From NCBI GenBank assembly GCA_025458005.1, contig JALOTG010000007.1, forward strand, positions 1 through 35,451: DNA of 35,451 bases. Reading direction: 5' to 3'. Shown piece by piece: positions 20,726 to 31,397 of this stretch (its first letter is position 1; the number at the start of each line of letters is the position of its first letter). The DNA comes from Thiobacillaceae bacterium. Lineage in GTDB: Bacteria; Pseudomonadota; Gammaproteobacteria; Burkholderiales; Thiobacillaceae. Position numbers and translations under genes: made by a program. Below the pieces are notes generated by a model that worked only from the letters and a program-made list of their open reading frames with translations, was not told where the DNA came from and ran no database searches.

Positions 20726-20731
20726 TATAAT
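20726..20731 (+). promoter_or_regulatory. Candidate -10 element before valS
   Basis: A perfect TATAAT lies 42 bases before the valS ATG, right after the stop of the small charged protein. No good -35 is found 16-18 bases upstream, so the call is tentative. Confidence 0.35.
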
Positions 20732-20772
20732 CGCCGCACCTTCAGACCACCCGCGTCGCGCGGGGACACGCA

Positions 20773-23511
20773 ATGGAACTCGCGAAAAGCTTCGAACCCC
20801 ACGAGATCGAGAAACGCTGGTACGAACGCTGGGAGGGCGCCGGCTGGTTCGGGATGGGCAATGCGCCGGGCGAGCCCTTCTACTGCATCATGCTGCCGCC
20901 GCCCAACGTCACCGGCACGCTGCACATGGGCCATGCCTTCCAGCACACGCTGATGGACGCGCTGATCCGCCGGCACCGCATGGGCGGCGACAACACCCTC
21001 TGGCAGCCAGGCACCGACCACGCCGGCATTGCCACCCAGATCGTCGTGGAGCGCCAGCTCGACGCCCAGGGCGTGTCCCGCCACGACCTGGGCCGCGACA
21101 AGTTCCTGGAGAAGGTCTGGGAGTGGAAGGCGCATTCCGGCTCCCACATCACCCGCCAGATGCGGCGGCTGGGCACCTCGCCGGACTGGAGCCGGGAACG
21201 CTTCACCATGGACGAGGGCCTGTCGCGCGCGGTCACCGAGGTGTTCGTGCGGCTCCACGAGGAGGGCCTCATCTATCGCGGCAAGCGGCTGGTGAACTGG
21301 GACCCGGTGCTGCAGACCGCGGTCTCGGACCTGGAGGTGGTCAACCAGGAGGAGGACGGCTTCATCTGGGAGATCGCCTATCCCCTGGAGGGCGGCGAGG
21401 ATCATCTGGTGGTGGCCACCACCCGTCCCGAGACCCTGCTCGGCGACACGGCGGTGGCCGTGCATCCCGAGGACGAGCGCTACCGGCATCTGGTCGGCAG
21501 GCAGGTGCGCCTGCCGGTGGCCGAGCGCTCCATCCCCGTCATCGCCGACGACTACGTCGACCGTGCGTTCGGCACCGGGGTGGTGAAGATCACCCCCGCC
21601 CATGACTTCAACGACTGGCAGGTGGGACAGCGCCACCACCTGCCGGCCATCGGCGTGCTGACCCTGGACGCCCGGATCAACGAGTTCGGGCCCGCAGAGT
21701 ACCAGGGGCTGGACCGCTACGCGGCGCGCGAGAAGATCCTCCAGGACCTGCAGGCGCGCGGCCTGCTGGTGTCGGCCAAGCCGCACAAGCTGATGATCCC
21801 GCGCGGCGACCGCAGCCACGCGGTGATCGAGCCGATGCTCACCGACCAGTGGTACATGGCCATGGAGGGGCTGGCGAAGCGGGCCCTGGGGGTGGTGGAG
21901 ACGGGCGAACTCCGTTTCGTGCCTGAGAACTGGACCGCCACCTACCGGCAGTGGCTGGAGAACATCCAGGACTGGTGCATCTCCCGGCAGCTCTGGTGGG
22001 GCCACCGCATACCCGCCTGGTACGACGAGGACGGCAACGTCTACGTCGCGCGCGGCGAGGCGGAGGCCCGCGCCCAGGCGGGCGGCCGGCCGTTGACCCG
22101 CGACGAGGACGTGCTCGACACCTGGTTCTCCTCCGCCCTGTGGCCCTTCTCCACCCTCGGCTGGCCGGAGGACACCTGGGAGCTGAAGCACTACCTGCCC
22201 ACCAGCGTGCTGGTCACCGGCTTCGACATCATCTTCTTCTGGGTCGCCCGCATGGTAATGATGTCGTTGCACTTCACCGGCCAGGTCCCCTTCCGCGAGG
22301 TCTACGTGCACGGCCTGGTGCGCGACGCGCACGGCAACAAGATGAGCAAGTCGAAGGGCAACGTGCTGGACCCCATCGACCTCATCGACGGCATCGACCT
22401 GGACAGCCTCATCGGCAAGCGCACCACCGGCCTGATGAACCCGAAGCAGGCCGAGGTCATCGAGCGCGCCACGCGCAAGGAGTTCGCCACCGGCATCCCC
22501 AGCTTCGGCACCGATGCCCTGCGCTTCACCTTCGCCTCCCTGGCCACGCCGGGACGCGACATCAAGTTCGACCTCAACCGCTGCGAGGGCTACCGCAACT
22601 TCTGCAACAAGCTGTGGAACGCCACCCGCTTCGTGCTGATGAACTGCGAAGGCCAGGACGTGGGCTTGGACGAGGCCCTGCCGCTGGAGTACTCCTTCGT
22701 CGACCGCTGGATCCTGGGGCGCCTGGAGGAGGCCAAGGCGGCGGTGACGGAGGCGTTCGCGCAGTACCGCTTCGACCAGGTGGCGCGCGCCATCTACGAG
22801 TTCGTCTGGGACGAGTACTGCGACTGGTACCTGGAGCTGGCCAAGGTGCAGGTCGGAGCCGGCTCCGAGGCCGCCCGGCGCGCCACCCGACGCACCCTGG
22901 TGCGGGTGCTGGAGGAGACCCTGCGGCTCGCCCACCCGATCATTCCCTTCATCACCGAGGAACTCTGGCAGAAGGTGGCCCCGCTGGCCGGCCAGTCCGG
23001 CGTGAGCGTCATGCTCGCCGCCTATCCGCGCGTCGAGCGGGGCCGGGTGGACGCGGCGGCGGGCGCCGAGATGGCCAACCTGAAGGCGCTGACCAATGCC
23101 TGCCGCAACCTGCGCGGCGAGATGGGCCTGTCGCCGGCGCAGAAGGTGCCGCTGGTGGTCGAGGGCGACGCCGAGCGGGCAGCCGCCTACGCGCCCTACA
23201 TGCAGCTGCTGGCCCGACTCGCCGAGGTGCAGTGCGTCGCCGCGCTGCCGGAGTCCGACGCGCCGGTCGCGGTGGAGGGCGGCTGGCGTCTGATGCTCAG
23301 GATCGAGGTGGACCGCGCGGCCGAGATCACCCGCCTGGACAAGGAGATCGCCCGGCTCGACGGCGAGATCGCCAAGGCCCGGGCCAAGCTGGCCAACGCC
23401 GGTTTCGTCGACCGGGCGCCGCCGGCGGTGGTGGACCAGGAGCGGCAACGGCTGGTGGATTTCAGCGCCGTGCTGGAGAAGGTGCGAGCGCAACGCGCGC
23501 GGCTGGAATAG
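20773..23511 (+). CDS. valS: Valyl-tRNA synthetase
   Basis: The 912-residue product is a complete class I synthetase. It has [13 protein letters not shown] with the HIGH-type HMGH at residues 51-54, the editing domain (about 190-330; [19 protein letters not shown]), the KMSKS loop at 523-527, the anticodon-binding domain (about 640-790) and a C-terminal coiled-coil arm (about 845-912; [19 protein letters not shown]). It charges tRNA-Val and edits mischarged Thr. Length and motifs are normal. Confidence 0.98.
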   Translation: MELAKSFEPHEIEKRWYERWEGAGWFGMGNAPGEPFYCIMLPPPNVTGTLHMGHAFQHTLMDALIRRHRMGGDNTLWQPGTDHAGIATQIVVERQLDAQGVSRHDLGRDKFLEKVWEWKAHSGSHITRQMRRLGTSPDWSRERFTMDEGLSRAVTEVFVRLHEEGLIYRGKRLVNWDPVLQTAVSDLEVVNQEEDGFIWEIAYPLEGGEDHLVVATTRPETLLGDTAVAVHPEDERYRHLVGRQVRLPVAERSIPVIADDYVDRAFGTGVVKITPAHDFNDWQVGQRHHLPAIGVLTLDARINEFGPAEYQGLDRYAAREKILQDLQARGLLVSAKPHKLMIPRGDRSHAVIEPMLTDQWYMAMEGLAKRALGVVETGELRFVPENWTATYRQWLENIQDWCISRQLWWGHRIPAWYDEDGNVYVARGEAEARAQAGGRPLTRDEDVLDTWFSSALWPFSTLGWPEDTWELKHYLPTSVLVTGFDIIFFWVARMVMMSLHFTGQVPFREVYVHGLVRDAHGNKMSKSKGNVLDPIDLIDGIDLDSLIGKRTTGLMNPKQAEVIERATRKEFATGIPSFGTDALRFTFASLATPGRDIKFDLNRCEGYRNFCNKLWNATRFVLMNCEGQDVGLDEALPLEYSFVDRWILGRLEEAKAAVTEAFAQYRFDQVARAIYEFVWDEYCDWYLELAKVQVGAGSEAARRATRRTLVRVLEETLRLAHPIIPFITEELWQKVAPLAGQSGVSVMLAAYPRVERGRVDAAAGAEMANLKALTNACRNLRGEMGLSPAQKVPLVVEGDAERAAAYAPYMQLLARLAEVQCVAALPESDAPVAVEGGWRLMLRIEVDRAAEITRLDKEIARLDGEIAKARAKLANAGFVDRAPPAVVDQERQRLVDFSAVLEKVRAQRARLE

Positions 23512-23515
23512 CGGC

Positions 23516-23908
23516 ATGCCGAGCCCCTTCATCCACGCCTGGAGATACCGCCTGAGGGTGTTCCGGGAGAACATCGTGACGGCCAACTTCTGGCTGCGGG
23601 TGGCCGGGATCATGGGCGCCCTGCTGCTCTGGCTGTTCCTCTTCTACCTGGCGTTGATCTTCCTCGATTCAAATTTCAACATGCACCGCGTGTTCTGCTG
23701 GACCGAGGAGGAACGCAACATCCGCGTGCTGGCCATCGTCCTGCTCACGCCCTTCTTCTTCATCGGATTGGTGGGGGTGATCGCCGAGTGGCTGGCGCTG
23801 CTGGATCACCGCCGCCGCAAGCGCAAATACAGCTATAAGCCGCTGATCTGGTTCTCCGTCCTGCTGCAGGTCACCGCCCTGTTCGTGCTGATCGCCTTCC
23901 GCTGCTGA
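23516..23908 (+). CDS. Small three-helix membrane protein
   Basis: The 130-residue product has predicted membrane helices at about 29-50, 70-92 and 109-127, a basic cytoplasmic-type stretch between the last two (HRRRKRKYSYK) and a basic N-terminus. No known domain is recognised. The ATG is 4 bases after the valS stop, so it is likely expressed from the valS transcript. Codon usage resembles its neighbours. Confidence 0.75.
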   Translation: MPSPFIHAWRYRLRVFRENIVTANFWLRVAGIMGALLLWLFLFYLALIFLDSNFNMHRVFCWTEEERNIRVLAIVLLTPFFFIGLVGVIAEWLALLDHRRRKRKYSYKPLIWFSVLLQVTALFVLIAFRC

Positions 23909-23914
23909 GTCGGC

Positions 23915-24418
23915 TCAGGGCGCGGGGCAGGCCCCAGTCAGGCTGGCGCGCGTGCTCTCGTGAAAAGTCAGCGCCGCGCCCGGAGGCGTGCGGATCTCCA
24001 TGACGAAGGATTGCGCGTCGCCGAAGACCAGCTCCACCTCGACCGGCACGGCCAGGCGCTTCATCCACTTGAACCGGCATTTGCCGCTGAGCTGGTAGCG
24101 GTCCGGCCGCAGGCTCTCCCGGTCGACGCGGCAGCCCTTGTCGCGCACCCAGTTCAGGATGTGCTGTCTCGGGTCGCCATCGATGCAGGTCTCGCTGCTG
24201 CCCGACGCCGCGTGCTTGTAAAGCAGCGGCTTGAATTCCCCGCTGCGCTGGTAGTCGAGGCGCCAGTGCCCTCGGGCGATACGCTCGGCGAGGGCCCCCA
24301 CCTCCGCCGACTGGCCGGCCGGGCAGTTGAACAGGAGGGCTGCGGCCAGGACGGTGGCGAGGCAGGCACGGGTCCGCGTCCTGTCGTCTGGCGTGGGGCT
24401 GACTCGCGCCTGCTGCAT
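23915..24418 (-). CDS. Secreted Cys-rich protein, DUF3617-like
   Basis: The 167-residue product has a signal peptide (hydrophobic core about 18-31, cleavage near QSA, residue 38). The mature part has four cysteines (78, 96, 114, 164) and a layout like DUF3617 proteins: an N-terminal GHWRLDYQ, a CIDGDPRQ segment, then GCRVDR and LSGKC. Two disulfides are likely, giving a small periplasmic beta protein of unknown function. It follows proB by 12 bases on the same strand, so it may end that operon. The family call is tentative. Confidence 0.65.
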   Translation of the reverse strand: MQQARVSPTPDDRTRTRACLATVLAAALLFNCPAGQSAEVGALAERIARGHWRLDYQRSGEFKPLLYKHAASGSSETCIDGDPRQHILNWVRDKGCRVDRESLRPDRYQLSGKCRFKWMKRLAVPVEVELVFGDAQSFVMEIRTPPGAALTFHESTRASLTGACPAP

Positions 24419-24430
24419 AGCCCGATCTGG

Positions 24431-26923
<2,493 letters not shown>

Positions 26924-26939
26924 TGTGTGTTCTCCTTGA

Positions 26940-27254
26940 TCAGGCCAGGGAAATGCCGTCGATGCGGATTTCCGTGAAATTCTGGCGATGGCCCTGGCTC
27001 TTGCGGTAATGCTTGCGGCGACGCATTTTGAAGATCATCACCTTCTCGCCACGGCCGTGGGCCAGGACGGTGGCCTTGACGCTCGCGCCGCTCACGGTGG
27101 GGCTGCCGATGCGGACGTCCTCGCCATCGGCGACCATCAGGACGTCCTTGATCTCGACCTCGCCGCCGACCTCGACGGGCAGGCTTTCCACCTTGAGCTT
27201 GCCGCCCGCGGCGACCTTGTATTGTTTGCCCCCGGTTTTGATGACCGCGTACAT
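26940..27254 (-). CDS. rplU: 50S ribosomal protein L21
   Basis: The 104-residue product [14 protein letters not shown]...[19 protein letters not shown] is ribosomal protein L21, which binds 23S rRNA in the large subunit. It is the first gene of a minus-strand operon with a strong promoter 38 or more bases upstream. Length is normal. Confidence 0.98.
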   Translation of the reverse strand: MYAVIKTGGKQYKVAAGGKLKVESLPVEVGGEVEIKDVLMVADGEDVRIGSPTVSGASVKATVLAHGRGEKVMIFKMRRRKHYRKSQGHRQNFTEIRIDGISLA

Positions 27255-27292
27255 GTTAGGCTCCAGGTAACTCGTTAATTCGGAAACGCAAA

Positions 27293-27321
27293 ATTATATG
27301 CATTGTCTTCAGGTAATGCAA
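27293..27321 (-). promoter_or_regulatory. Promoter of rplU-rpmA
   Basis: On the minus strand TTGCAT (27321-27316) and a perfect TATAAT (27298-27293) are spaced by 17 bases. The predicted start near 27286 gives a leader of about 32 bases. It is one of the best sigma-70 promoters in the window, in keeping with ribosomal protein expression. Confidence 0.8.
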
Positions 27322-27354
27322 ACCCGCGCAACGCCGCGTCCGATGTCGATTTGT

Positions 27355-27360
27355 TATAGT
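27355..27360 (+). promoter_or_regulatory. Candidate -10 element before the sigma factor gene
   Basis: TATAGT at 27355-27360 matches 5 of 6 consensus bases. The predicted start, about 27367, is almost on the ATG at 27369. No clear -35 is seen, so either an activator or an unusual sigma would be needed. Confidence 0.3.
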
Positions 27361-27390
27361 AGCCCGCCATGACAGTCATCTCCGCCGATC

Positions 27391-27957
27391 TTGGCTACTG
27401 ACGAAGAACTGGATGCCTTCCTGTCCCAGGCGGAGAGGAGGGCGTACAAGACGGCGCTGTACACGGTCCAGGATCATCACGCCGCGCTGGACATCGTGCA
27501 GAACGCCATGCTCAAGCTGTGCGAGCGCTACCACGACCGTCCGGCGGCGGAATTGCCGCTGCTGTTCCAGCGCATCCTGCAGAACGCCATCACCGACCAC
27601 CACCGCCGCGCTCGAGTGCGCAATTTTTGGGTTCGGGTGATGGCGCCCTTCCGCGACAAGGACGACCAGGAGGCCGGCGAGAGCCTGGAGGACCTAGCGG
27701 TGGCGGACGAGTCGACGACGGGGGTGGATCCGGTGAAGGCCGCGGGGGGCAGCGAGATCCTGGCCGCCATCGAGGTGGCGATCGCCCAGTTGCCCCTGCG
27801 TCAACGCCAGGCCTTCCTGTTACGTTACTGGGAAGAGATGGATGTCGCGGAGGTCGCGCGGGCGATGGGATGTTCCGAGGGCAGCGTCAAGACCCACAGT
27901 CACCGCGCGTTGAACGCCTTGGCCAAGCGGCTGAAGGCAAGGGGAATCGAACCATGA
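27391..27957 (+). CDS. ECF-like RNA polymerase sigma factor
   Basis: The 188-residue product has a sigma region 2 (ALDIVQNAMLKLCERY, then LLFQRILQNAITDHHRR), an acidic linker and a region 4 with LPLRQRQAFLLRYWEEMDVAEVA followed by the helix-turn-helix GCSEGSVKTHSHRALNAL. It differs from RpoE and belongs to the group that precedes DUF3619 and DUF3106 genes in betaproteobacteria. The only in-frame start is TTG at 27391, giving MATDEELDAFL, without a ribosome-binding site. A second frame, ATG at 27369, would read MTVISADL and join this one if a single base near 27391 were removed. The stop overlaps the next ATG. Confidence 0.88.
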   Translation: MATDEELDAFLSQAERRAYKTALYTVQDHHAALDIVQNAMLKLCERYHDRPAAELPLLFQRILQNAITDHHRRARVRNFWVRVMAPFRDKDDQEAGESLEDLAVADESTTGVDPVKAAGGSEILAAIEVAIAQLPLRQRQAFLLRYWEEMDVAEVARAMGCSEGSVKTHSHRALNALAKRLKARGIEP

Positions 27958-28331
27958 ACGAAAGACAATTCACCCGCTGGCTGACCCAATCGCTCGACCA
28001 GGGCGCGCAGTCGCTGGATGACGGCCTGTTGCGCGCACTGGGCGAGGGGCGCCGGCGCGCGTTGCGCCGCGAACGCCCGGCCGGTGGCGAGGTGGCCGCG
28101 GGCCGGGCGTGGTGGGGCCGGCCGACCCTGCTCGGTGCCGGTATCCTGGCGGCGGGGGTGGCGATGCTGGCCGTCCTGCCGAGCCTCGACCCGCCGGGGG
28201 CGGAACGGGATGCCACCGCCTACGGGGGGGACCTGGACATCCTGCTGCTCACCGACGACCTGCCTCCCAACGCCTACCTGGACAAGGACTTTCCGGCGTG
28301 GCCGCGCGTACCCGGGCTCTGCCGCTCCTGA
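27954..28331 (+). CDS. DUF3619 family protein
   Basis: The 125-residue product begins MNERQFTRWLTQSLDQGAQS, has one membrane segment at about residues 53-73 (LLGAGILAAGVAMLAVLPSL) and ends with a DDLPPNAYLDKDFPAWP stretch typical of DUF3619. Because it follows a sigma factor gene with start/stop overlap (ATGA) and has a cytoplasmic N-terminus plus one helix, an anti-sigma-like role is possible, but that is inference. The 3' end overlaps the next gene by about 34 bases. Confidence 0.78.
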   Translation: MNERQFTRWLTQSLDQGAQSLDDGLLRALGEGRRRALRRERPAGGEVAAGRAWWGRPTLLGAGILAAGVAMLAVLPSLDPPGAERDATAYGGDLDILLLTDDLPPNAYLDKDFPAWPRVPGLCRS

Positions 28332-28672
28332 TCCTCTGCCTGGGCCTCGCATTGCCGGCGGGCGCGGCGGGCGCGCCGCGCTGGCAGGACCTGAGCGCCA
28401 CCCAGCAGGAGGCATTGCGTCCCCTCGCCAGGCAGTGGGACGGCCTTCCCCCCCGGCAGCAGGACAAGCTCCTGGAGATGGCCGAGATCTATCCCCGCCT
28501 GGACTCCCATCAGAAGCAGTTGCTGCGGGAGCGGCTGCTGCAATGGACGCAACTGACCCCGGCGCAACGCAATCAGGCCCGCGAGAACTACCGGAAACTG
28601 TCGGAAATGCCCACCCAGCAGCAGGAGCAGATCCGCAAGCGCTGGCGGGAATTCTGTGTCGAGTCGGAATAG
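28298..28672 (+). CDS. DUF3106 family exported protein
   Basis: The 124-residue product starts at GTG 28298 with a signal peptide (RTRALPLLILCLGLALPAGAAG) and is otherwise helical with a repeating pattern: WQDLSATQQEALRPLARQWD, LDSHQKQLLRERLLQW, LTPAQRNQARENYRKL. This resembles DUF3106 and loosely the CpxP/Spy-like metal- or stress-binding proteins with LTPAQ motifs. It may be a periplasmic chaperone or sensor linked to the upstream sigma factor (inference). It overlaps the DUF3619 gene by 34 bases. Confidence 0.75.
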   Translation: MAARTRALPLLILCLGLALPAGAAGAPRWQDLSATQQEALRPLARQWDGLPPRQQDKLLEMAEIYPRLDSHQKQLLRERLLQWTQLTPAQRNQARENYRKLSEMPTQQQEQIRKRWREFCVESE

Positions 28673-28709
28673 GCCCCGAGGCCCGCCACCCTCCCTGCCA
28701 ACCCGCGCC

Positions 28710-29213
28710 GTGTCCCATCTTCCGCCCGTCCCGGGACTGCCGCGCCGGCTGGCCAGCCTGATCTACGAGACGCTGCTGGCCTTCGCGCTGCTGCTGGTGG
28801 CCAGCTTCCCGGTCGTGAGCCTGCTGCCCCATCTGCCTCCCCCCTGGTCCCGGCTGGCCTATCAGGCCTATCTGCTGCTCGTCCTGGGGGCCTATTTCGT
28901 CTGGTGCTGGCGGCGTGGCCAGACCCTGGCCATGAAGACCTGGCGCATCCGCCTGGTCTCGGTCGCGGGCACCGCGCCGACGCGGGCCCAGGCCTGGCTG
29001 CGCTACGCCTTGGCGGTCCTCGGCCTGCTGGCGGGTGGCATTGGCCTGCTCTGGGCGCTGTGGGACCGTGACGGCCAGTTCCTGCACGATCGCCTGGCCG
29101 GCACCCGGCTGGTCGGCGATGACCCTCCCTCCCGCGCGACAGCCGCCTCAGCTGCGCTCGACGCGCCAGAGGGCGACCAGCGCCCCGAGACCGAACAGGG
29201 CCAGGGCCGATAG
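28710..29213 (+). CDS. RDD-family membrane protein
   Basis: The 167-residue product has the RDD pattern: PGLPRRLASLIYE at the N-terminus, hydrophobic helices (about 20-40, 49-68, 99-119), QTLAMKTWRIRLV and the closing WDRDGQFLHDRLAGTRLV. Function is unproven; some RDD proteins are linked to ion transport. I chose GTG 28710; an in-frame GTG at 28656 would overlap the previous gene. After the RDD end the frame continues about 32 residues into a low-complexity tail that overlaps the 3' end of lptG on the opposite strand by 66 bases. Confidence 0.82.
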   Translation: MSHLPPVPGLPRRLASLIYETLLAFALLLVASFPVVSLLPHLPPPWSRLAYQAYLLLVLGAYFVWCWRRGQTLAMKTWRIRLVSVAGTAPTRAQAWLRYALAVLGLLAGGIGLLWALWDRDGQFLHDRLAGTRLVGDDPPSRATAASAALDAPEGDQRPETEQGQGR

Positions 29214-30218
29214 CGCGCTGAGGGCGGGTGGCCATTCGTTCAGCAGCCCGAGATGCCCGGCCAGACGATTGAGCAGGTGGAAGGCCAGGCCCAGCAGCAG
29301 GCCGACCAGCACCCGCCCGCTCACGCTGGCATTGCGCGGATGGTAGTAGGCGAACGGCAGGGCCAGCAGCAGCATCACCGGGGCGGCGAGCGGGAAGGAC
29401 AGCTTGTTCCACAGGGCGATTTCGTAGCGGGCCGTGCGTTGCCTGTTTTCGCGCAGGTGCTCGATGTAGGTCCAGAGGGCCTGGGCGGACATGCGATCGG
29501 GCGGGATCATGAGCACCGCCAGCAGGTCCGGGTTCAGGTCGGAGCGCCACTGCTCGCGCTGCAGGCGCTCGATGCGCGTCCCCTCCGGAGCGATGCGTGT
29601 CTGCACGACGTCGTGCAGGGTCCAGGTGCCATCCGGGTTCCAGCGCGCCTGCCCGGCCAGGCGGATGGAGACCAGGTGGAACGAGTCGTCGAAGGTATAC
29701 ACCCGCATGTTGTTCAGGGTGGCGTCTGGCAGCATCTCCTGGATGTTGATGAAGTTGCCGCCGTCCTTGGCCCACAGGCCGCTGCGGAACTGCTGGGCGA
29801 CCACGCCCGTGGTGGCCCGCACCTTGATCTGATGGGCGATCCTTTCCGTGTGGGGGATGACATATTCGCCCAGTGTGAAGGACACCAGGGCGATGGCCAG
29901 CCCGAGCGCGCCCAGATAGGCCGCGAGCCGTCCCGGGGACAGCCCGGAGGCGCGCATGACGGTGAATTCCGACTGGGTGGCCAGCCGGGTCAAGGCGAAC
30001 AGGGCGCCGATGATGGTGGCGACCGGCAGCAATTCCTGGACGTGGGTGGGGATGCCGAGCAGGATCTGCAGCAACGCCCCCAGCAGGGTGTAGCTGGAGC
30101 TGAGATCGTCGATTTCGCGGATGAAGTCGAGAAAGGAGTAGAGCAGCAGCAGGGCGGTCAGCGCCATGGCGATGGCGCCGAGGATCTCGCGCCCCAGATA
30201 GCGCGCCAGGATGCTCAT
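29148..30218 (-). CDS. lptG: LPS export ABC transporter permease LptG
   Basis: The 356-residue product has N-terminal membrane helices (about 13-32, 58-80, 100-120), a periplasmic beta-jellyroll region (about 125-265) and three C-terminal helices (about 275-352), as in LptF/LptG permeases. YLGREILGAIAMALTALLLLY and MRASGLSPGRLAAYLG are typical. It forms the LptB2FG complex that extracts LPS from the inner membrane. Its ATG overlaps the lptF stop (ATGA). Confidence 0.95.
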   Translation of the reverse strand: MSILARYLGREILGAIAMALTALLLLYSFLDFIREIDDLSSSYTLLGALLQILLGIPTHVQELLPVATIIGALFALTRLATQSEFTVMRASGLSPGRLAAYLGALGLAIALVSFTLGEYVIPHTERIAHQIKVRATTGVVAQQFRSGLWAKDGGNFINIQEMLPDATLNNMRVYTFDDSFHLVSIRLAGQARWNPDGTWTLHDVVQTRIAPEGTRIERLQREQWRSDLNPDLLAVLMIPPDRMSAQALWTYIEHLRENRQRTARYEIALWNKLSFPLAAPVMLLLALPFAYYHPRNASVSGRVLVGLLLGLAFHLLNRLAGHLGLLNEWPPALSALSALALFGLGALVALWRVERS

Positions 30219-31291
30219 CGCGCCCGCCTAGGGAAGTCCCGTGTCTGGCGCCAGAACAGCCAGACCAGCAGGCCGGCCATGGAACCGTGCACCAGCAGCA
30301 TGCTGGCCGAGGCGGACAGTGTCTGTCGCGACACCCAGGCCTCGGACAGGCCGATCAGGTTGTAGTAGGCGGTATACACCAGCATGGCGAAGATCACGTT
30401 CAGTGATCGCCCGGCGCGTGGGTTGAGATGGCTCGCGGGGATGGCGAAGATCGCCAGGAGCAGGGCGCTGATCGGGTAGCCGAGGCGCCATACCCACTCC
30501 GCCAGGTAGGCCGGGCCGGGATTTCCCAACAGGTCGGTGGTGGCGGTGGCGCGGGGCGAGTCGGCATAGGCCTGCATCACCGAGGGCTCCAGCCGCACGG
30601 CATAACGCTCGAATTCCATCATGCGGTAGTCGGCGCTGCCCGGCGCCCCCTCATAGCGCCGCCCCGAGGTGAGCGTCAGGAAGCGGTCGCCATTCTCCGC
30701 GTTGGCGACATGGCCGCCGCGGGCGACGATGACGCCGTGACGCCCGTTCTGCACGGACTGGATGAAGATGTTCTCCACCACGCCATCCTGTTTGTCGATG
30801 CCTTCCACGAAGAAGACCCGATGACCGTCGCCGGACTCGATGAACACGCCCGGGATCAGGCTTTGGGCATCGTCCCGGGCCGACAGCAGCTGCTTGTACT
30901 CGGCGCGCTTTTGCGCCACCCAGGGGCTCACCACCAGGCTCAGCGCGGCGATGAGGAAGGCGACCGGAACGGCGAAGCGCAGCACGGGCGCCAGCCAGGA
31001 CAGGGGGCCCAGCCCGGCCCCCTGCCAGATGACCATCTCGCTGTCCTGCCAGATCCTGGACAGGGTCAGGAAGACGCCGAGAAACAGCGCCAGGGACAGC
31101 AGCACCGGCAGGTAATTGAGCAGTCCGAAGGCGATGAACGGCAGAACCGCCTCGTTGTCCACGTCTCCCAGGGCCGCCCGGCCAAGGATGCGCACCAGCT
31201 GGGTGACCAGGATGATGCCGATGAGCGCCAGCAGCGCGGCCCCGCCGATGCCGCTCATCTCTTGCCTCAAGGCGGTATTGAAGATGCGCAC
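30215..31291 (-). CDS. lptF: LPS export ABC transporter permease LptF
   Basis: The 358-residue product has the same helix-jellyroll-helix layout as LptG. The N-terminus (MRIFNTALRQEMSG) is followed by VTQLVRILGRAALGDVD and the LptF signature region LALFLGVFLTLSRIWQDSE. It starts with GTG at 31291. It is divergent from pepA, a pairing common in beta- and gammaproteobacteria. The 106 bases 31292-31397 between them contain a TTGACT at 31293-31298 but no matching -10, so the promoters are not resolved. Confidence 0.95.
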   Translation of the reverse strand: MRIFNTALRQEMSGIGGAALLALIGIILVTQLVRILGRAALGDVDNEAVLPFIAFGLLNYLPVLLSLALFLGVFLTLSRIWQDSEMVIWQGAGLGPLSWLAPVLRFAVPVAFLIAALSLVVSPWVAQKRAEYKQLLSARDDAQSLIPGVFIESGDGHRVFFVEGIDKQDGVVENIFIQSVQNGRHGVIVARGGHVANAENGDRFLTLTSGRRYEGAPGSADYRMMEFERYAVRLEPSVMQAYADSPRATATTDLLGNPGPAYLAEWVWRLGYPISALLLAIFAIPASHLNPRAGRSLNVIFAMLVYTAYYNLIGLSEAWVSRQTLSASASMLLVHGSMAGLLVWLFWRQTRDFPRRAR

Positions 31292-31397
31292 TTTGACTTA
31301 GACTAGTCCGCGTGGGATTTGAAGTTCTGTCCGAAGCTGTGGTCTGAACGTGCGATGCGCGGGATGGGCTGACGCCCGCGCGGGAAAGGAGTTGGCG

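Noticed and set aside
20725-23613. A 962-codon open frame on the minus strand opposite valS
   Set aside because: It mirrors the codon pattern of valS on the other strand, is rich in His, Gln and Gly as antisense frames are, and carries no domain.
31290-31330. Sigma-E-like promoter (GAACTT ... TCTAA, minus strand) before lptF
   Set aside because: The spacing between the two elements is about 19 bases, too long for the 15-16 expected for sigma-E promoters.
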